The notes under the pieces: generated by a model | Databases searched by the model: none | Told to the model about the DNA's origin: nothing | What the model saw: the letters and a program-made list of their open reading frames with translations, nothing else | Position numbers and translations under genes: made by a program | Shown here: positions 51,076 through 58,963 of the stretch, piece after piece | How the letters are laid out: each line of letters starts with the position of its first letter | Numbering within the stretch: the stretch's first letter is position 1 | Source of the DNA: an uncultured Agromyces sp. | GTDB taxonomy: Bacteria; Actinomycetota; Actinomycetes; Actinomycetales; Microbacteriaceae | Reading direction: 5' to 3' | NCBI GenBank assembly: GCA_913053875.1 | Contig: CAJXGN010000007.1 | Location: 1 to 64,000 of the forward strand | Length of the DNA: 64,000 nt

Positions 51076-51318
51076 GGCGGCCGGCGCGTGTCGCGGTCGG
51101 TCGGCGACGTCGACGAAACGTGCGTCAGGCGACCACGTCGGTCAGCTCACGGCGGCGGAGCACCTCCGGCATCGGCACGCCTGCGGTGCCGGACGGCTCG
51201 CCGTCGTCCGACGTGCGACCAGTACCGGGATGACGTATGCGCCGCGCACGTAGGACTTCAGGAATCCGCCGACGCACTGCCGCGGGGCGAACCGTATCCA
51301 CAGGCACAGCCGCCCCGG
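51076..51318. other. Gap between Dabb gene and DUF-membrane gene
   Basis: This 243-bp stretch has no intact gene. Its only recognisable content is a YigZ-family fragment on the minus strand at 51125-51235; the rest shows no motif, hairpin or promoter I would defend. Confidence 0.6.
51125..51235 (-). pseudogene. YigZ/IMPACT-family gene remnant
   Basis: The minus-strand frame reads RTSDDGEPSGTAGVPMPEVL and RRRELTDVVA, then a stop. This is the hallmark SDDGEP-GTAG-PM segment of the YigZ (UPF0029/IMPACT) family, which normally continues VVTRYFGG and 100 further residues. Both the N-terminal part and everything after DVVA are missing or unrecognisable. With coding-like codon use retained, it is a recent deletion remnant rather than chance. 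Confidence 0.65.
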
Positions 51319-51648
51319 TCAGAGCGGTCCGTTGCCGAACTGCATCCCGACCCACGCGAGGTTGGCCCACAGGAAGTAGCCCACGAGGCCGAACACGATC
51401 GCGAGGATGCCTACCGTCAGCGCAGCACCGCGAGCGCCGACCTTCCGCAGCCGCGCCCACGCCGATACCGCGACGACCGTCGACGCGATCACGGGCAGCG
51501 CGAACACGAGCGTGGCGCTCGCCGGCCCGAGCCCGACGAACGCGGCGATGGCGAACAACCACATGGGCGCGAGCGCGCACACGATGCCGATGACGAGCCA
51601 CGTCTTCGTGGCGGCGGCCGGCCGTGCCGGCGCGGGGGTCTCTGTCAT
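51319..51648 (-). CDS. Three-helix membrane protein, unknown (109 aa)
   Basis: This 109-residue protein has a Pro/Ala-rich N-terminus and three membrane helices (about 17-38, 43-62 and 76-98). Its ATG overlaps the stop of the SemiSWEET-like gene (ATGA). TACAGT (51655-51660) also lies 6 nt before it, so an internal leaderless promoter inside the upstream gene is possible. Confidence 0.7.
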   Translation of the reverse strand: MTETPAPARPAAATKTWLVIGIVCALAPMWLFAIAAFVGLGPASATLVFALPVIASTVVAVSAWARLRKVGARGAALTVGILAIVFGLVGYFLWANLAWVGMQFGNGPL

Positions 51649-51980
51649 GGACGGACTGTAGCAGCGCGGCGCCTCTCGATGATCGTCGACCCCGCACGCG
51701 CGACGGCGGTACGACGGGCCGCGCGGCGGCGCTGGTCGAGCAGCACGGCGAGCATGATCGCGCACGACACGAGGTAGAACGAGTGGAGCGCCCAGATGGG
51801 GCCCGGCGGGAGGGCGAAGACGTACAGCGAGTAGACGACGTTGGCCGCGTTGATCATGACCAGGCTGACCGGGCTGTACGACGAGACGTCCCGCGTGCGC
51901 AGCGCCTTGCGCAGCATGGGGAGGTTGCTCGCCGCGAAGACCGCGGTCGAGATCGCTCCAGCGATCACGGGGATGTCCAT
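51645..51980 (-). CDS. SemiSWEET/PQ-loop-like protein (111 aa)
   Basis: This 111-residue protein has a single three-helix bundle (about 3-20, 38-58, 64-84) with ASNLPMLRKALRTRD between helices 1 and 2, similar to the PQ/SWEET signature, and a basic C-terminal tail. SemiSWEETs dimerise to pass sugars by facilitated diffusion. ATG 51980 is leaderless by TAGCGT (51987-51992), 6 nt upstream. Identification is by pattern, moderate certainty. Confidence 0.6.
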   Translation of the reverse strand: MDIPVIAGAISTAVFAASNLPMLRKALRTRDVSSYSPVSLVMINAANVVYSLYVFALPPGPIWALHSFYLVSCAIMLAVLLDQRRRAARRTAVARAGSTIIERRRAATVRP

Positions 51981-52060
51981 GTCTGCACGCTACGAGCGCG
52001 GAAGATGCGACCGCTTCGGCAGGATGCACCATTCGGCCCGGCGAGCGGGATGGGCAGGAG

Positions 52061-52105
52061 TATGCAGACGGCCCGATCCGAACGCGGCGCGATATGCAGA
52101 CGGCC
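52061..52105. repeat. Direct 13-bp repeats upstream of the SemiSWEET operon
   Basis: TATGCAGACGGCC occurs at 52061-52073 and 52093-52105, 32 bp apart, about 70-110 bp upstream of the SemiSWEET promoter (-10 at 51987-51992) and immediately after the LuxR gene. Two identical sites suggest binding by a regulator, perhaps that LuxR protein. Confidence 0.5.
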
Positions 52106-52110
52106 ACCCG

Positions 52111-53742
52111 TCAGACGATGCCCTGCTGGTACGCCCACGCCGTCGCAGCCGCGCGGGACGACAGCCGCAGCTTGCCGTAGATGTTGCTGAGGTGCCGGGC
52201 CACGGTCTTCTCGCTGAGCGACAGCCGATCGGCGACGCCGCGGTTCGTGAGCCCGGTGGTGACGAGCCGCAGCACCTCGATCTCGCGCGCGGTGAGCGCA
52301 TCCACGCTTCGCTGGCCATCGAGTGCATCGATCGCGACGACGTCGAGCCGTGCGCCCAGCTCGACGAACCCTCGCCGGGCCGCCTCCAGGGGCGCCCGGC
52401 CGGCGTCTGGGCCGTCCGCATCCCGACGGATCCGGCCCTCGAGCAGGCGGCACTGCGCGACCCCGTAGGGCGCGTCGATCGCAGCGAACGCGGCTCGCGC
52501 CGTCGACAGCTCGCCGAGCGCGTCGGAGGTGCGGCCCTCCGCATGCAGGACGCGCGCCGCGGCAAGCGCGGCGACGGCGTCGAACAGGGGTGTGGGCACC
52601 GCCCGTGCGGCCTCGGCCAGCTCGTCGGCCGCGCGCCGTGCCGCTGCGACGTCTCCGGCGGCCAGCTCGATCCGGACCATCGCCGGCAGGAGGCGCTGGC
52701 GCGTCGTGTCGTCGACTCCTGCGGCAGCGTTCCGGATCATCGACTGCGCGCCCGCCGCATCCCCGGCGGCGAGCCGCGCGAGCGCGAGACCCGGCTGCGG
52801 GTCCCACCCCGTCCGCGCCGCACGCCGATAGTGGTCCTCGGCTGCATGGAGCTCGCCGCGCAGCCGGTGCAGCTCGGCGAGCCGGTAGTTCGCGACGTAC
52901 TCCGCGGTGAAGTCGCCGGCACGCAGGGACTCGTCGGCGCGTGCGGCGTGCGCCGACGCGTCTGCCCACGCACCGTGCAGCGTCGCGAGCTCCGCGCGAT
53001 AGGCGTGGGCCTGCCCGGTGTACGCGACCAGTTCCGGCTGCGCGTCGCACCAGCGCGCGAAGCCGGTCGTCCAGCGCTCCGCTCGCTCGAGGTCGAACCC
53101 GCGGTGCGCGACGTCCAGCGTCATGCGGACGACGACGCACGTGGTGAGCGACGAGAGGCGTCCGGCCACCGCCGGCTCCATCGCCGCGTCGAGGCTCGCG
53201 AACCCCTCCGCGACACGTCCCTGCATCGTCAGGCACATCCCACGGCCGAACGCCGCATGTGCGGCCAGGTCCGCGTCGCCGAAGCGGTCTGCGACGGCGG
53301 CGATCCGGTCGAACCGCCGGATCGCGTCGGCGATGTCGCCGACGAACATCGCGCCGAACGCGGTCGGCACGAGTGCCACCATCGCGCCGAGGTGGTTCGC
53401 CTCGTCGAGTTGCTCCGCCAGCCGCATGCCGCGTGCGCCCCAGACACCGGCACCGGCGACCTCGCCCGCTTCGAGCAGCTGGATCGACATCACGCCGGCC
53501 GCCCGGGCCGCACCGGCGAGATCGCCTCGGGCGAGGCTCGAATCGTGCGCCGTCGTCAGCGCCTCGGTCGCGCGGTTCCGCTCCCCGCGGAGGAACAGCG
53601 CCGTCGACCAGCCCTCGAGGTCGTGCACGGTCAGCGCTGAGGGGTCATCGCGCTGCGCATCGGCGAACCACTCAGCGGCCGCAGCCCAGCGCCGATCGGC
53701 CACGGCGGACCTGCCGAGCTCCAGTGCCGTCGGTGCCGCCAT
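52111..53742 (-). CDS. LuxR-family regulator with TPR-like sensor region
   Basis: This 543-residue protein has a long Ala-rich helical-repeat region (about 1-470, TPR-like pairs such as AAEWFADAQRDDPSAL and AEDHYRRAARTGWDPQPGLA) and a C-terminal LuxR winged-helix domain (LTAREIEVLRLVTTGLTNRG, VADRLSLSEKTVARHLSNIY). It lacks the ATPase domain of the larger LAL family. ATG 53742 is used because GGGGAG is near; a longer frame would run into the tRNA gene. It may control the SemiSWEET operon downstream. Confidence 0.85.
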   Translation of the reverse strand: MAAPTALELGRSAVADRRWAAAAEWFADAQRDDPSALTVHDLEGWSTALFLRGERNRATEALTTAHDSSLARGDLAGAARAAGVMSIQLLEAGEVAGAGVWGARGMRLAEQLDEANHLGAMVALVPTAFGAMFVGDIADAIRRFDRIAAVADRFGDADLAAHAAFGRGMCLTMQGRVAEGFASLDAAMEPAVAGRLSSLTTCVVVRMTLDVAHRGFDLERAERWTTGFARWCDAQPELVAYTGQAHAYRAELATLHGAWADASAHAARADESLRAGDFTAEYVANYRLAELHRLRGELHAAEDHYRRAARTGWDPQPGLALARLAAGDAAGAQSMIRNAAAGVDDTTRQRLLPAMVRIELAAGDVAAARRAADELAEAARAVPTPLFDAVAALAAARVLHAEGRTSDALGELSTARAAFAAIDAPYGVAQCRLLEGRIRRDADGPDAGRAPLEAARRGFVELGARLDVVAIDALDGQRSVDALTAREIEVLRLVTTGLTNRGVADRLSLSEKTVARHLSNIYGKLRLSSRAAATAWAYQQGIV

Positions 53743-53795
53743 CGCGCTCCCCGCATCCGCCACCGGCCGCGCGGCCGGTACCCTCCCCGAGTCGG

Positions 53796-53867
53796 TGCCC
53801 CTGGAGGGACTCGAACCCCCAACCGTTTGCTTAGGACGCAACTGCTCTTCCATTGAGCTACAGAGGC
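53796..53867 (-). tRNA. tRNA-Arg(CCT)
   Basis: The 72-nt gene has acceptor GCCTCTG/CAGGGGC with discriminator A, a D arm, anticodon loop GTCCTAA (anticodon CCT, decoding AGG) and T arm GGGGG-TTCGAGT-CCCTC. One anticodon-stem pair is a mismatch, acceptable. AGG is rare in this genome, so this is a minor isoacceptor. CCA is not encoded. Confidence 0.93.
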
Positions 53868-54004
53868 TGGCGCGACGAGTCTACCCGCGGCCGGGCGGGC
53901 GCCAGGACACGCGACGGGCCGCCTCAGGGGCATCCGCCCGACACGCCCTCAAGGTTCACACGATCGTGACACGAACCCCCGCAGGGCCGACGTAGACTCC
54001 GAAA

Positions 54005-54538
54005 ATGGAGCACCCCACCGCAACCACCGTCGTCCTGGTCGGCGATGATGCGGGCGCGGCGCTCGGCCAGCTCGACGGGTTCGCCAACGTGCGCAGCGCC
54101 AGCCTCGCGGGCCGCACCGACGAGGAGGTCACCGCGTGGACCGCCTCGTCGTCTACGCCGTACGTCCTCCACGACCACGACCCGCTGCAGCACGTCGCGA
54201 GCGCGTGGGCGGAGTTCTACGACGACCTCGCCACCCTCGGCGTGCTCGAGCTCGAGATCGAGCGCACGGTCGACGCGCTCGACCGCGAGGCGATCGCGAT
54301 CCCCGACTACTACGTCGTGCTCGACCCGTATGCGCTCGCGCCGACGGTGCGGCACTGGTGGCTCGGCGTCATCGCCTCGGCGTCGCCCATGCGGGTCATC
54401 CCCTGGGGCAGCGAAGCGGATGCCTCCCTGGCCGGCCTGCTCCGGCACCTGCCGACCGGGCGACCGTGGCCCGAGCCGTCGACGTGGCTGCCGGGCGTCG
54501 TGACCGCGGTGCCCGACCGGGTGGGCCTCGGCGACTGA
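54005..54538 (+). CDS. Unknown protein (177 aa)
   Basis: This 177-residue soluble protein begins EHPTATTVVLVGDDAGAALG and has a helical middle (WAEFYDDLATLGVLELEIER) and C-terminal RHWWLGVIASASPMRVIPWG. No family recognised; codon bias supports coding. ATG 54005 is leaderless by TAGACT (53993-53998), 6 nt upstream. Confidence 0.7.
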   Translation: MEHPTATTVVLVGDDAGAALGQLDGFANVRSASLAGRTDEEVTAWTASSSTPYVLHDHDPLQHVASAWAEFYDDLATLGVLELEIERTVDALDREAIAIPDYYVVLDPYALAPTVRHWWLGVIASASPMRVIPWGSEADASLAGLLRHLPTGRPWPEPSTWLPGVVTAVPDRVGLGD

Positions 54539-54581
54539 TCGCGGGCGCGCACGCCTCCTGCGGTGGTGGGAGGATCGGAGG

Positions 54582-55625
54582 ATGAGCTCGTCGCCCGTGC
54601 CCTCGTCCACCGCGTTCGTGCTGGGGGCGTCGACCACCGGCTTCCTCGGCACTCCCGCCGCCGGCATCCGCCCCGTCGAGGTCGATGAGACCGGAGCGGT
54701 CTGGCTCGGCGATCCGGTCGACGTCGGCCCCGACCCGATGTACCTCGCGCGCCACGGCGACACGCTCGTCGTCGCCCACCACTTGGACGACGGCGCCGTC
54801 TCGGCGCTCCGCCTCGGCGACGACGGCCCCGAGGCGCTCGGCGTGCGGCAGCCGACCGGCGGCGCCGACAGCTGCCACGTCTCGATCAGCCCAGACGGGC
54901 GCTGGGCGTTCTCCGCCGACTACACGAGCGGCAGCCTGTCGGTGCATCCGCTCGGCCCCGACGGCGTCGGCCCGCAGCACCTGCGCGTCGCGTACGAGGG
55001 CAGCGGGCCGGATGCCTCGCGGCAGGAGTCCCCGCACGCGCACCAGGCCGTGGTCGACGCCGCCCGATCGCAGCTCGTCGTGGCCGACCTCGGCGCCGAC
55101 CGCCTGCGCGTGCACGGCCTCGCGGCGCTCGCCGCCGGCGACGACACGCACGCCGACATCCACCTGCGGCCCGGCTCCGGCCCGCGCCACCTCGTCGTGC
55201 TCGGCCGGCACGCGGTCGTCGCATACGAGCTCGACGGCACGCTGGGCCTGGTCGACCTCGACGCCCCCGAGCGCGGCGAGACGACCGCGATCGTCTCGAC
55301 CATGGCCGGCAGCGCGGCCGCCTCGTCGGCGCTGCGCCGGTCGCCGACCGGGCTGCTCGCGGTGGCGAACCGCACGCCGAACACGGTGAGCACGATCCTC
55401 GCCGACGACGAGGCCGGCACGCTCGAGCTGCTCGACGAGTTCCCGGTCGCGGGCGATCACCCGCGCGACATCGAGTTCACGGCCGACGGCCGGTTCCTCG
55501 TCATCGCGAACATGGCGTCTGACTCGCTGACCGTGCTCGCGGTCGACCCCGCCAGCGGGCGCATGTCGCAGGTCGGCGAGCCGGTCGCCACGCCAGGGCC
55601 GGCCTGCCTGCTGCGCATGGACTGA
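54582..55625 (+). CDS. Lactonase-family beta-propeller protein
   Basis: This 347-residue protein shows the repeated blades of the 6-phosphogluconolactonase/lactonase family (LGDPVDVGPDPMYLARHGDT, HVSISPDGRWAFSADYTSG, DIEFTADGRFLVIANMASD) with a seven-bladed propeller layout. No signal peptide. Members hydrolyse lactones or act as yet-unknown enzymes. Ribosome site GGAGG precedes ATG 54582. Confidence 0.87.
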   Translation: MSSSPVPSSTAFVLGASTTGFLGTPAAGIRPVEVDETGAVWLGDPVDVGPDPMYLARHGDTLVVAHHLDDGAVSALRLGDDGPEALGVRQPTGGADSCHVSISPDGRWAFSADYTSGSLSVHPLGPDGVGPQHLRVAYEGSGPDASRQESPHAHQAVVDAARSQLVVADLGADRLRVHGLAALAAGDDTHADIHLRPGSGPRHLVVLGRHAVVAYELDGTLGLVDLDAPERGETTAIVSTMAGSAAASSALRRSPTGLLAVANRTPNTVSTILADDEAGTLELLDEFPVAGDHPRDIEFTADGRFLVIANMASDSLTVLAVDPASGRMSQVGEPVATPGPACLLRMD

Positions 55626-55676
55626 TGCCCCGGGGCATCCGTCGCCCGGCCCCTGCGCCAGTCGCGGCGCGGCCCG

Positions 55677-56801
55677 CTACTTCGGCGGGTAGAGGTAGAT
55701 CGCGTCGCCCCAGGCGATGGTGCGCGTGTGGTACGAGTGGTCGCTGTTCCAGTTGTACTCCTCGAGCACGACCGTGCCGTCGCCGACCGACTGCACGTAC
55801 GCGACGTGGTTGTACGGGAACCACGCGACCGCGCCCGTGACGGGCTCGCTGCTCACGACCCATCCGTGGGCGCGCCACTCGCTCTCCCACCGGTACGCGC
55901 TGCCCGAGGCGAGGTTCGCCCACGCCCAGCGCCACGGCGCAGCGGTCGAGCCGGCGTCGCGGTTCAGGCGCCACGCCACGAAGTCGACGCACTCGCGGTA
56001 GTAGTAGCCGAGCGGCGACAGCCCGCCGCCGTAGTCGTTCGGCGTCTGGTTCCACCACGGGTAGTCGTCGCCCTCGGCCTGCTCGGCGACGACCGAGTAG
56101 CCGCCCGCGGCGCGCGCTGCGGCGGCCTGCGCTTCCCACGCGGCGCGCTGCTCGGCGAGGCGCACCTGCTCGAGCTCGTCCGCGGTGACGGCCGCGTACC
56201 CGTCGCGCGACACCGACGAAGCGGCGGCGAGATCGGAGACGATGACGTCCTGCGCCTCGGCGCGCGACTGGTTGAAGGAGTCGGATGCCGCGAAGCCGGG
56301 GTCGCCCGGAACCAGGGCGTACGCCGGGAGGGCGAGGGTGCCGACGAGCGCCGGCACGACGAGCATGGTCGCGACCGTGCGGCCCGTGGCCCGCGAGCGG
56401 CCGGCGGGGGGCGCCGATGCGCGCGGCGGCCGGGCGGGCGGTGCGGTCTGCGTCTTCCGCGGCGTGGTCCTCGGCGGCCCGGCGTACGCGGGGGCCGCGT
56501 CATCGACGGCGGGCGACGGCGGCACGGTCGCGGCGGGCGACGGCGGCACTGTCGCAGCGGGCGACGGCGACGCAGTCGCGGCTGGCTCGGGCGGCGCACT
56601 CGCTGCAGGCTGCGCCTTCGCGCCGGGCGACGGCGTGCGCTCGGCGCTCCGCTCCCCGCGCGACCGGCGCGGGCCGCGGCGTTCGGCCGTTCGTGCCTCG
56701 CGACGCGTGGCGAAGCCCGCGTTCTGGTCGGGTACCTGCGGATCGGGCGCGATCGACGCGAATGGCCAGATGTCTTCGCCACTCGATCCGGGTTCGGCCA
56801 C
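55677..56801 (-). CDS. CHAP-domain cell-wall hydrolase
   Basis: This 374-residue protein has an Arg/Pro-rich N-terminus with repeated SPAATVP units, a membrane/signal helix (about 150-168), a linker resembling the NlpC/P60 protein nearby, and a C-terminal CHAP amidase/endopeptidase domain. The domain has catalytic Cys in YYYRECVDFVAWRLN and His in YNHVAYVQS. It cleaves peptidoglycan outside the cell. GTG 56801 is chosen for GGAGG 6-7 nt upstream. Confidence 0.87.
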   Translation of the reverse strand: MAEPGSSGEDIWPFASIAPDPQVPDQNAGFATRREARTAERRGPRRSRGERSAERTPSPGAKAQPAASAPPEPAATASPSPAATVPPSPAATVPPSPAVDDAAPAYAGPPRTTPRKTQTAPPARPPRASAPPAGRSRATGRTVATMLVVPALVGTLALPAYALVPGDPGFAASDSFNQSRAEAQDVIVSDLAAASSVSRDGYAAVTADELEQVRLAEQRAAWEAQAAAARAAGGYSVVAEQAEGDDYPWWNQTPNDYGGGLSPLGYYYRECVDFVAWRLNRDAGSTAAPWRWAWANLASGSAYRWESEWRAHGWVVSSEPVTGAVAWFPYNHVAYVQSVGDGTVVLEEYNWNSDHSYHTRTIAWGDAIYLYPPK

Positions 56802-56904
56802 GCTCAGTCCTCCGTTGCGCACCCTCGACCACGCTGGTGCACGCGGAGCGGGGAACTCAGGTTGTCGCCGCGAGCTGGGGGCAGCGCGACGGTTTCCAAC
56901 TGTA
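56802..56904 (-). promoter_or_regulatory. Promoter and long leader of the CHAP gene
   Basis: TACAGT (56899-56904) on the minus strand is a good -10, predicting a start near 56892 and a leader of about 91 nt. Cell-wall hydrolase genes of actinobacteria often carry c-di-AMP riboswitches here, but I could not recognise its consensus. Confidence 0.4.
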
Positions 56905-56980
56905 CGGCACCGTCCGCCCGGTTGTCACGATTGGAGCACGGGCGCGCCGGTGGCTGTGGAGAACCACCGGAGCGACTCGA

Positions 56981-57475
56981 TCAGGCCACCTCGAGGTACT
57001 CGTCCCACTGCGGGAGCGGCCGCTCGAAGCCGCGCACGAGCCAGCTGCGCCCGTTCGGCATGCGGGGGGTGAAGCGCAGCTCCCAGCCCATCTCGGCCGG
57101 CGTGTGGTCGCCCTTGACGTTGTTACAGCGCAGGCAGCACGCGACCAGGTTCTCCCACGTGTCGCGTCCGCCGCGCGAGCGGGGCAGCACGTGGTCGATC
57201 GTCGTGGCCGACCTGGCGCAGTACGCGCAGCGGTGCTCGTCGCGGCGCAGCACTCCGCGTCGCGACACGGGGATCGGGCGCGAGTACGGCGTGCGCACGT
57301 ATCTCGTGAGGATGATGACCGAGGGGCGGTCCCACGATCCGCTCGCCGCGAGGACCGGGTGCTCCTCGTCGCTGCGGATGACGGTGGCCTTCTCGTTCAT
57401 GACGAGCATGAGGGCCCGCTTGAACGAGACGACCGCCAGCGGCTCATAGCCGGCGTTGAGCACCAGGGTGCGCAT
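56981..57475 (-). CDS. HNH endonuclease
   Basis: This 164-residue protein starts RTLVLNAGYEPLAVVSFKRA and has the HNH zinc-supported nuclease domain: CAYC, then TIDHVLPRSRGGRDTWENLV, and CCLRCNNVKGDHTPAEMGW. The domain lies at about 90-145. Such actinobacterial proteins are housekeeping-like HNH members of unknown target. Start at ATG 57475 gives the standard N-terminus; a promoter is not obvious, but a strong terminator lies 80 bp upstream. Confidence 0.9.
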   Translation of the reverse strand: MRTLVLNAGYEPLAVVSFKRALMLVMNEKATVIRSDEEHPVLAASGSWDRPSVIILTRYVRTPYSRPIPVSRRGVLRRDEHRCAYCARSATTIDHVLPRSRGGRDTWENLVACCLRCNNVKGDHTPAEMGWELRFTPRMPNGRSWLVRGFERPLPQWDEYLEVA

Positions 57476-57701
57476 GGCGTGCCTTTCGATCGGGGCTGGA
57501 TGGCGCCCAGCCGCGTGAACGGTTCCGACGCACCGGGTGCGGGAGGCGTTCGCAGGCAAAGAAAAAGGGCACCGTCTGCATGACGATGCCCTGGTTCTCG
57601 TGCGCATGGCTCAGCGAGCCGGCGCTGTGCTGCGTACTGCTGTGCCGCAGGTCGAATTGCACGCGGTCATCCGCGGAATGGATGCTGCGTACGTCGATCA
57701 T
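57444..57701 (-). CDS. Small coding-like ORF containing an intrinsic terminator
   Basis: From ATG 57701 (GGGAG 7 nt upstream), an 85-codon frame has about 85% G/C third positions in its first 45 codons, much like real genes. It reads RSIHSADDRVQFDLRHSSTQ, then GSLSHAHENQGIVMQTVPFFF, and runs into the HNH start. The hairpin and T-run at 57556-57591 lie inside it, encoding the VPFFFACE stretch. It is either a leader peptide for attenuation or a small protein whose transcript usually stops early. Confidence 0.5.
   Translation of the reverse strand: MIDVRSIHSADDRVQFDLRHSSTQHSAGSLSHAHENQGIVMQTVPFFFACERLPHPVRRNRSRGWAPSSPDRKARHAHPGAQRRL
57556..57591 (-). terminator. Strong intrinsic terminator
   Basis: GGGCATCGTC (57582-57591 on the plus strand as its complement) pairs with GACGGTGCCC around the loop ATGCA in a 10-bp stem with one G-U, followed by TTTTTCTTT. 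This is the best classical Rho-independent terminator in the window. It lies inside a coding-like frame and upstream of HNH, so it may attenuate HNH transcription. Confidence 0.85.
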
Positions 57702-57741
57702 CTGGCAACTCCCGACGGTTCACTCGATACGTCAGGGCTTC

Positions 57742-57750
57742 AGGCTAACC
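57742..57750 (-). promoter_or_regulatory. -10 hexamer with DtxR-like half-site
   Basis: TAGCCT (57742-57747, minus strand) is a TANNNT -10, giving a leader of about 34 nt to ATG 57701. The surrounding GGTTAGCCT equals the core half of the DtxR box (TTAGGTTAGCCTAACCTAA, about 11 of 19 matches), and a DtxR gene lies 1.2 kb away. Iron control is suggested, not shown. Confidence 0.4.
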
Positions 57751-57833
57751 CACGCGCGCGAGGCGGGGTCCCCGAGGCGCGCCGATTCGGCATCTCGTCA
57801 CGAGGTGTTCACACGCGGGCGCGACCCGCGGGC

Positions 57834-58682
57834 TCAGCCGTTGATGCGGACGATGTAGTAGCTCGACGTCCAGATCGGCTGGATGCGCACGGACGTACCC
57901 GGGTACGGGGCGTGCAGGATGTTGCCGTTGCCCGCGTAGAAGCCGTCGTGGCCCGACATAATGACGAGGTCGCCGGGCTGGGCCTCGGAGAGCGGGATGC
58001 GCGTGCCCGCGGCGGCCTGGCCGGCCGACGAGTGCGGCAGCGAGATGCCGTACTGGGCGAAGACGTACATGACGAAGCCGGAGCAGTCGAAGCCGGCGGG
58101 CGTCGCGCCGCCGTAGACGTACGGGACGCCGATGTACTGCGAGGCGGTGGCGAACACCGCTGCGGGACTGTAGCTCGTGCTCGGGGCCGCGTACGACGCG
58201 GTCGACGCTGCGGCGGTCTCGCCGTAGGAGGTCATCGCCGCGTTGGCGGCGGCGCGCTCGGCGGCAGCCTCCGCCGCACGACGTGCCGCCTCGGCGGCCT
58301 CGGCGGCCTCGCGCTCACGGCGCTGCCGGTCGATCTCCTCCTTGGTGACGGCCTCGTAGCTGTCGGTGGTGATCTCGGCGGCGACCGCTTCCTCGTCGAC
58401 CTCGACGCTCTGCGCCTCGGCCTTCGTGATCTGCGCGGCCTCGCTGGCGCCGAACTGCGGGTCCTGCGATCCGGGCGCGAAGGCGTAGGCGGGCAGGGCG
58501 AGCGTGCCGACGATTCCGGCGGCCACCGACATCACGACGACGTTGGCGGCCACGCCGCGGCGCAGCCCCTTGGTCGAGGCGAATGGTGCGTCAGGGGTGG
58601 CGATCTCGTTGCCCGAGCGGGCGATCTGGGTGGATGCGTTCGTGGGGTTCGTGGTCGAACCGCGGCGAGTCTTCCGAGCCAA
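57834..58682 (-). CDS. NlpC/P60-family cell-wall hydrolase
   Basis: This 282-residue secreted protein has a basic N-terminus, signal/anchor helix near 45-65, an Ala/Glu coiled-coil (AEAAEAARRAAEAAAERAAA) and a C-terminal NlpC/P60 peptidase. Catalytic Cys is in GFDCSGFVMYVF, His in MSGHDGFYAG, and a second His in ILHAPYPG. It cuts gamma-D-glutamyl peptide bonds in peptidoglycan. TTG 58682 is chosen for GGAGG 6 nt upstream. Its linker resembles that of the CHAP protein. Confidence 0.87.
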   Translation of the reverse strand: MARKTRRGSTTNPTNASTQIARSGNEIATPDAPFASTKGLRRGVAANVVVMSVAAGIVGTLALPAYAFAPGSQDPQFGASEAAQITKAEAQSVEVDEEAVAAEITTDSYEAVTKEEIDRQRREREAAEAAEAARRAAEAAAERAAANAAMTSYGETAAASTASYAAPSTSYSPAAVFATASQYIGVPYVYGGATPAGFDCSGFVMYVFAQYGISLPHSSAGQAAAGTRIPLSEAQPGDLVIMSGHDGFYAGNGNILHAPYPGTSVRIQPIWTSSYYIVRING

Positions 58683-58833
58683 GTCGTACCTCCGGCGCCC
58701 CCGCGGTGCTTGTGGCATCCACCCCGTCCGTGTGCGCTTGCGCGTACGTTTCACGAGGCAAGAGACAGACAGGGGGACGTCTTGACTCGTGTGCGCCGTC
58801 TGGCTTCGTGGCGGCGACTGAGTGGTGACGCTA
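58683..58833 (-). promoter_or_regulatory. Promoter and long leader of the NlpC/P60 gene
   Basis: TAGCGT (58828-58833) with a TGACAT-like -35 upstream predicts a leader of about 139 nt. It contains several GC hairpins. It could host a c-di-AMP (ydaO) riboswitch, frequent before such genes, but the consensus is not recognised. Decisive only by a covariance search. Confidence 0.35.
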
Positions 58834-58895
58834 CGTCATTCGCGCGCGTATGTCACATCCTGAGCCGGAATTTCTCACGATTCGGTAACGAAGCA

Positions 58896-58917
58896 ATGTC
58901 CCCAGTCCGGGGGACAT
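58896..58917 (-). terminator. Hairpin after dtxR
   Basis: ATGTCCCC-AGTCCG-GGGGACAT is a perfect 8-bp inverted repeat 47 bp beyond the dtxR stop. With no T-tract it is a GC-type terminator or a protein site near the NlpC promoter. Position favours terminator. Confidence 0.45.
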
Positions 58918-58963
58918 CCCGTGCGTGGATCCGCATGATTCCGCGGTTCCGCACGACCCCGGA

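Noticed and set aside
53796..53867. tRNA-Arg as integration site of a genomic island
   Set aside because: No integrase, no repeat of the tRNA 3' end and no foreign base composition nearby.
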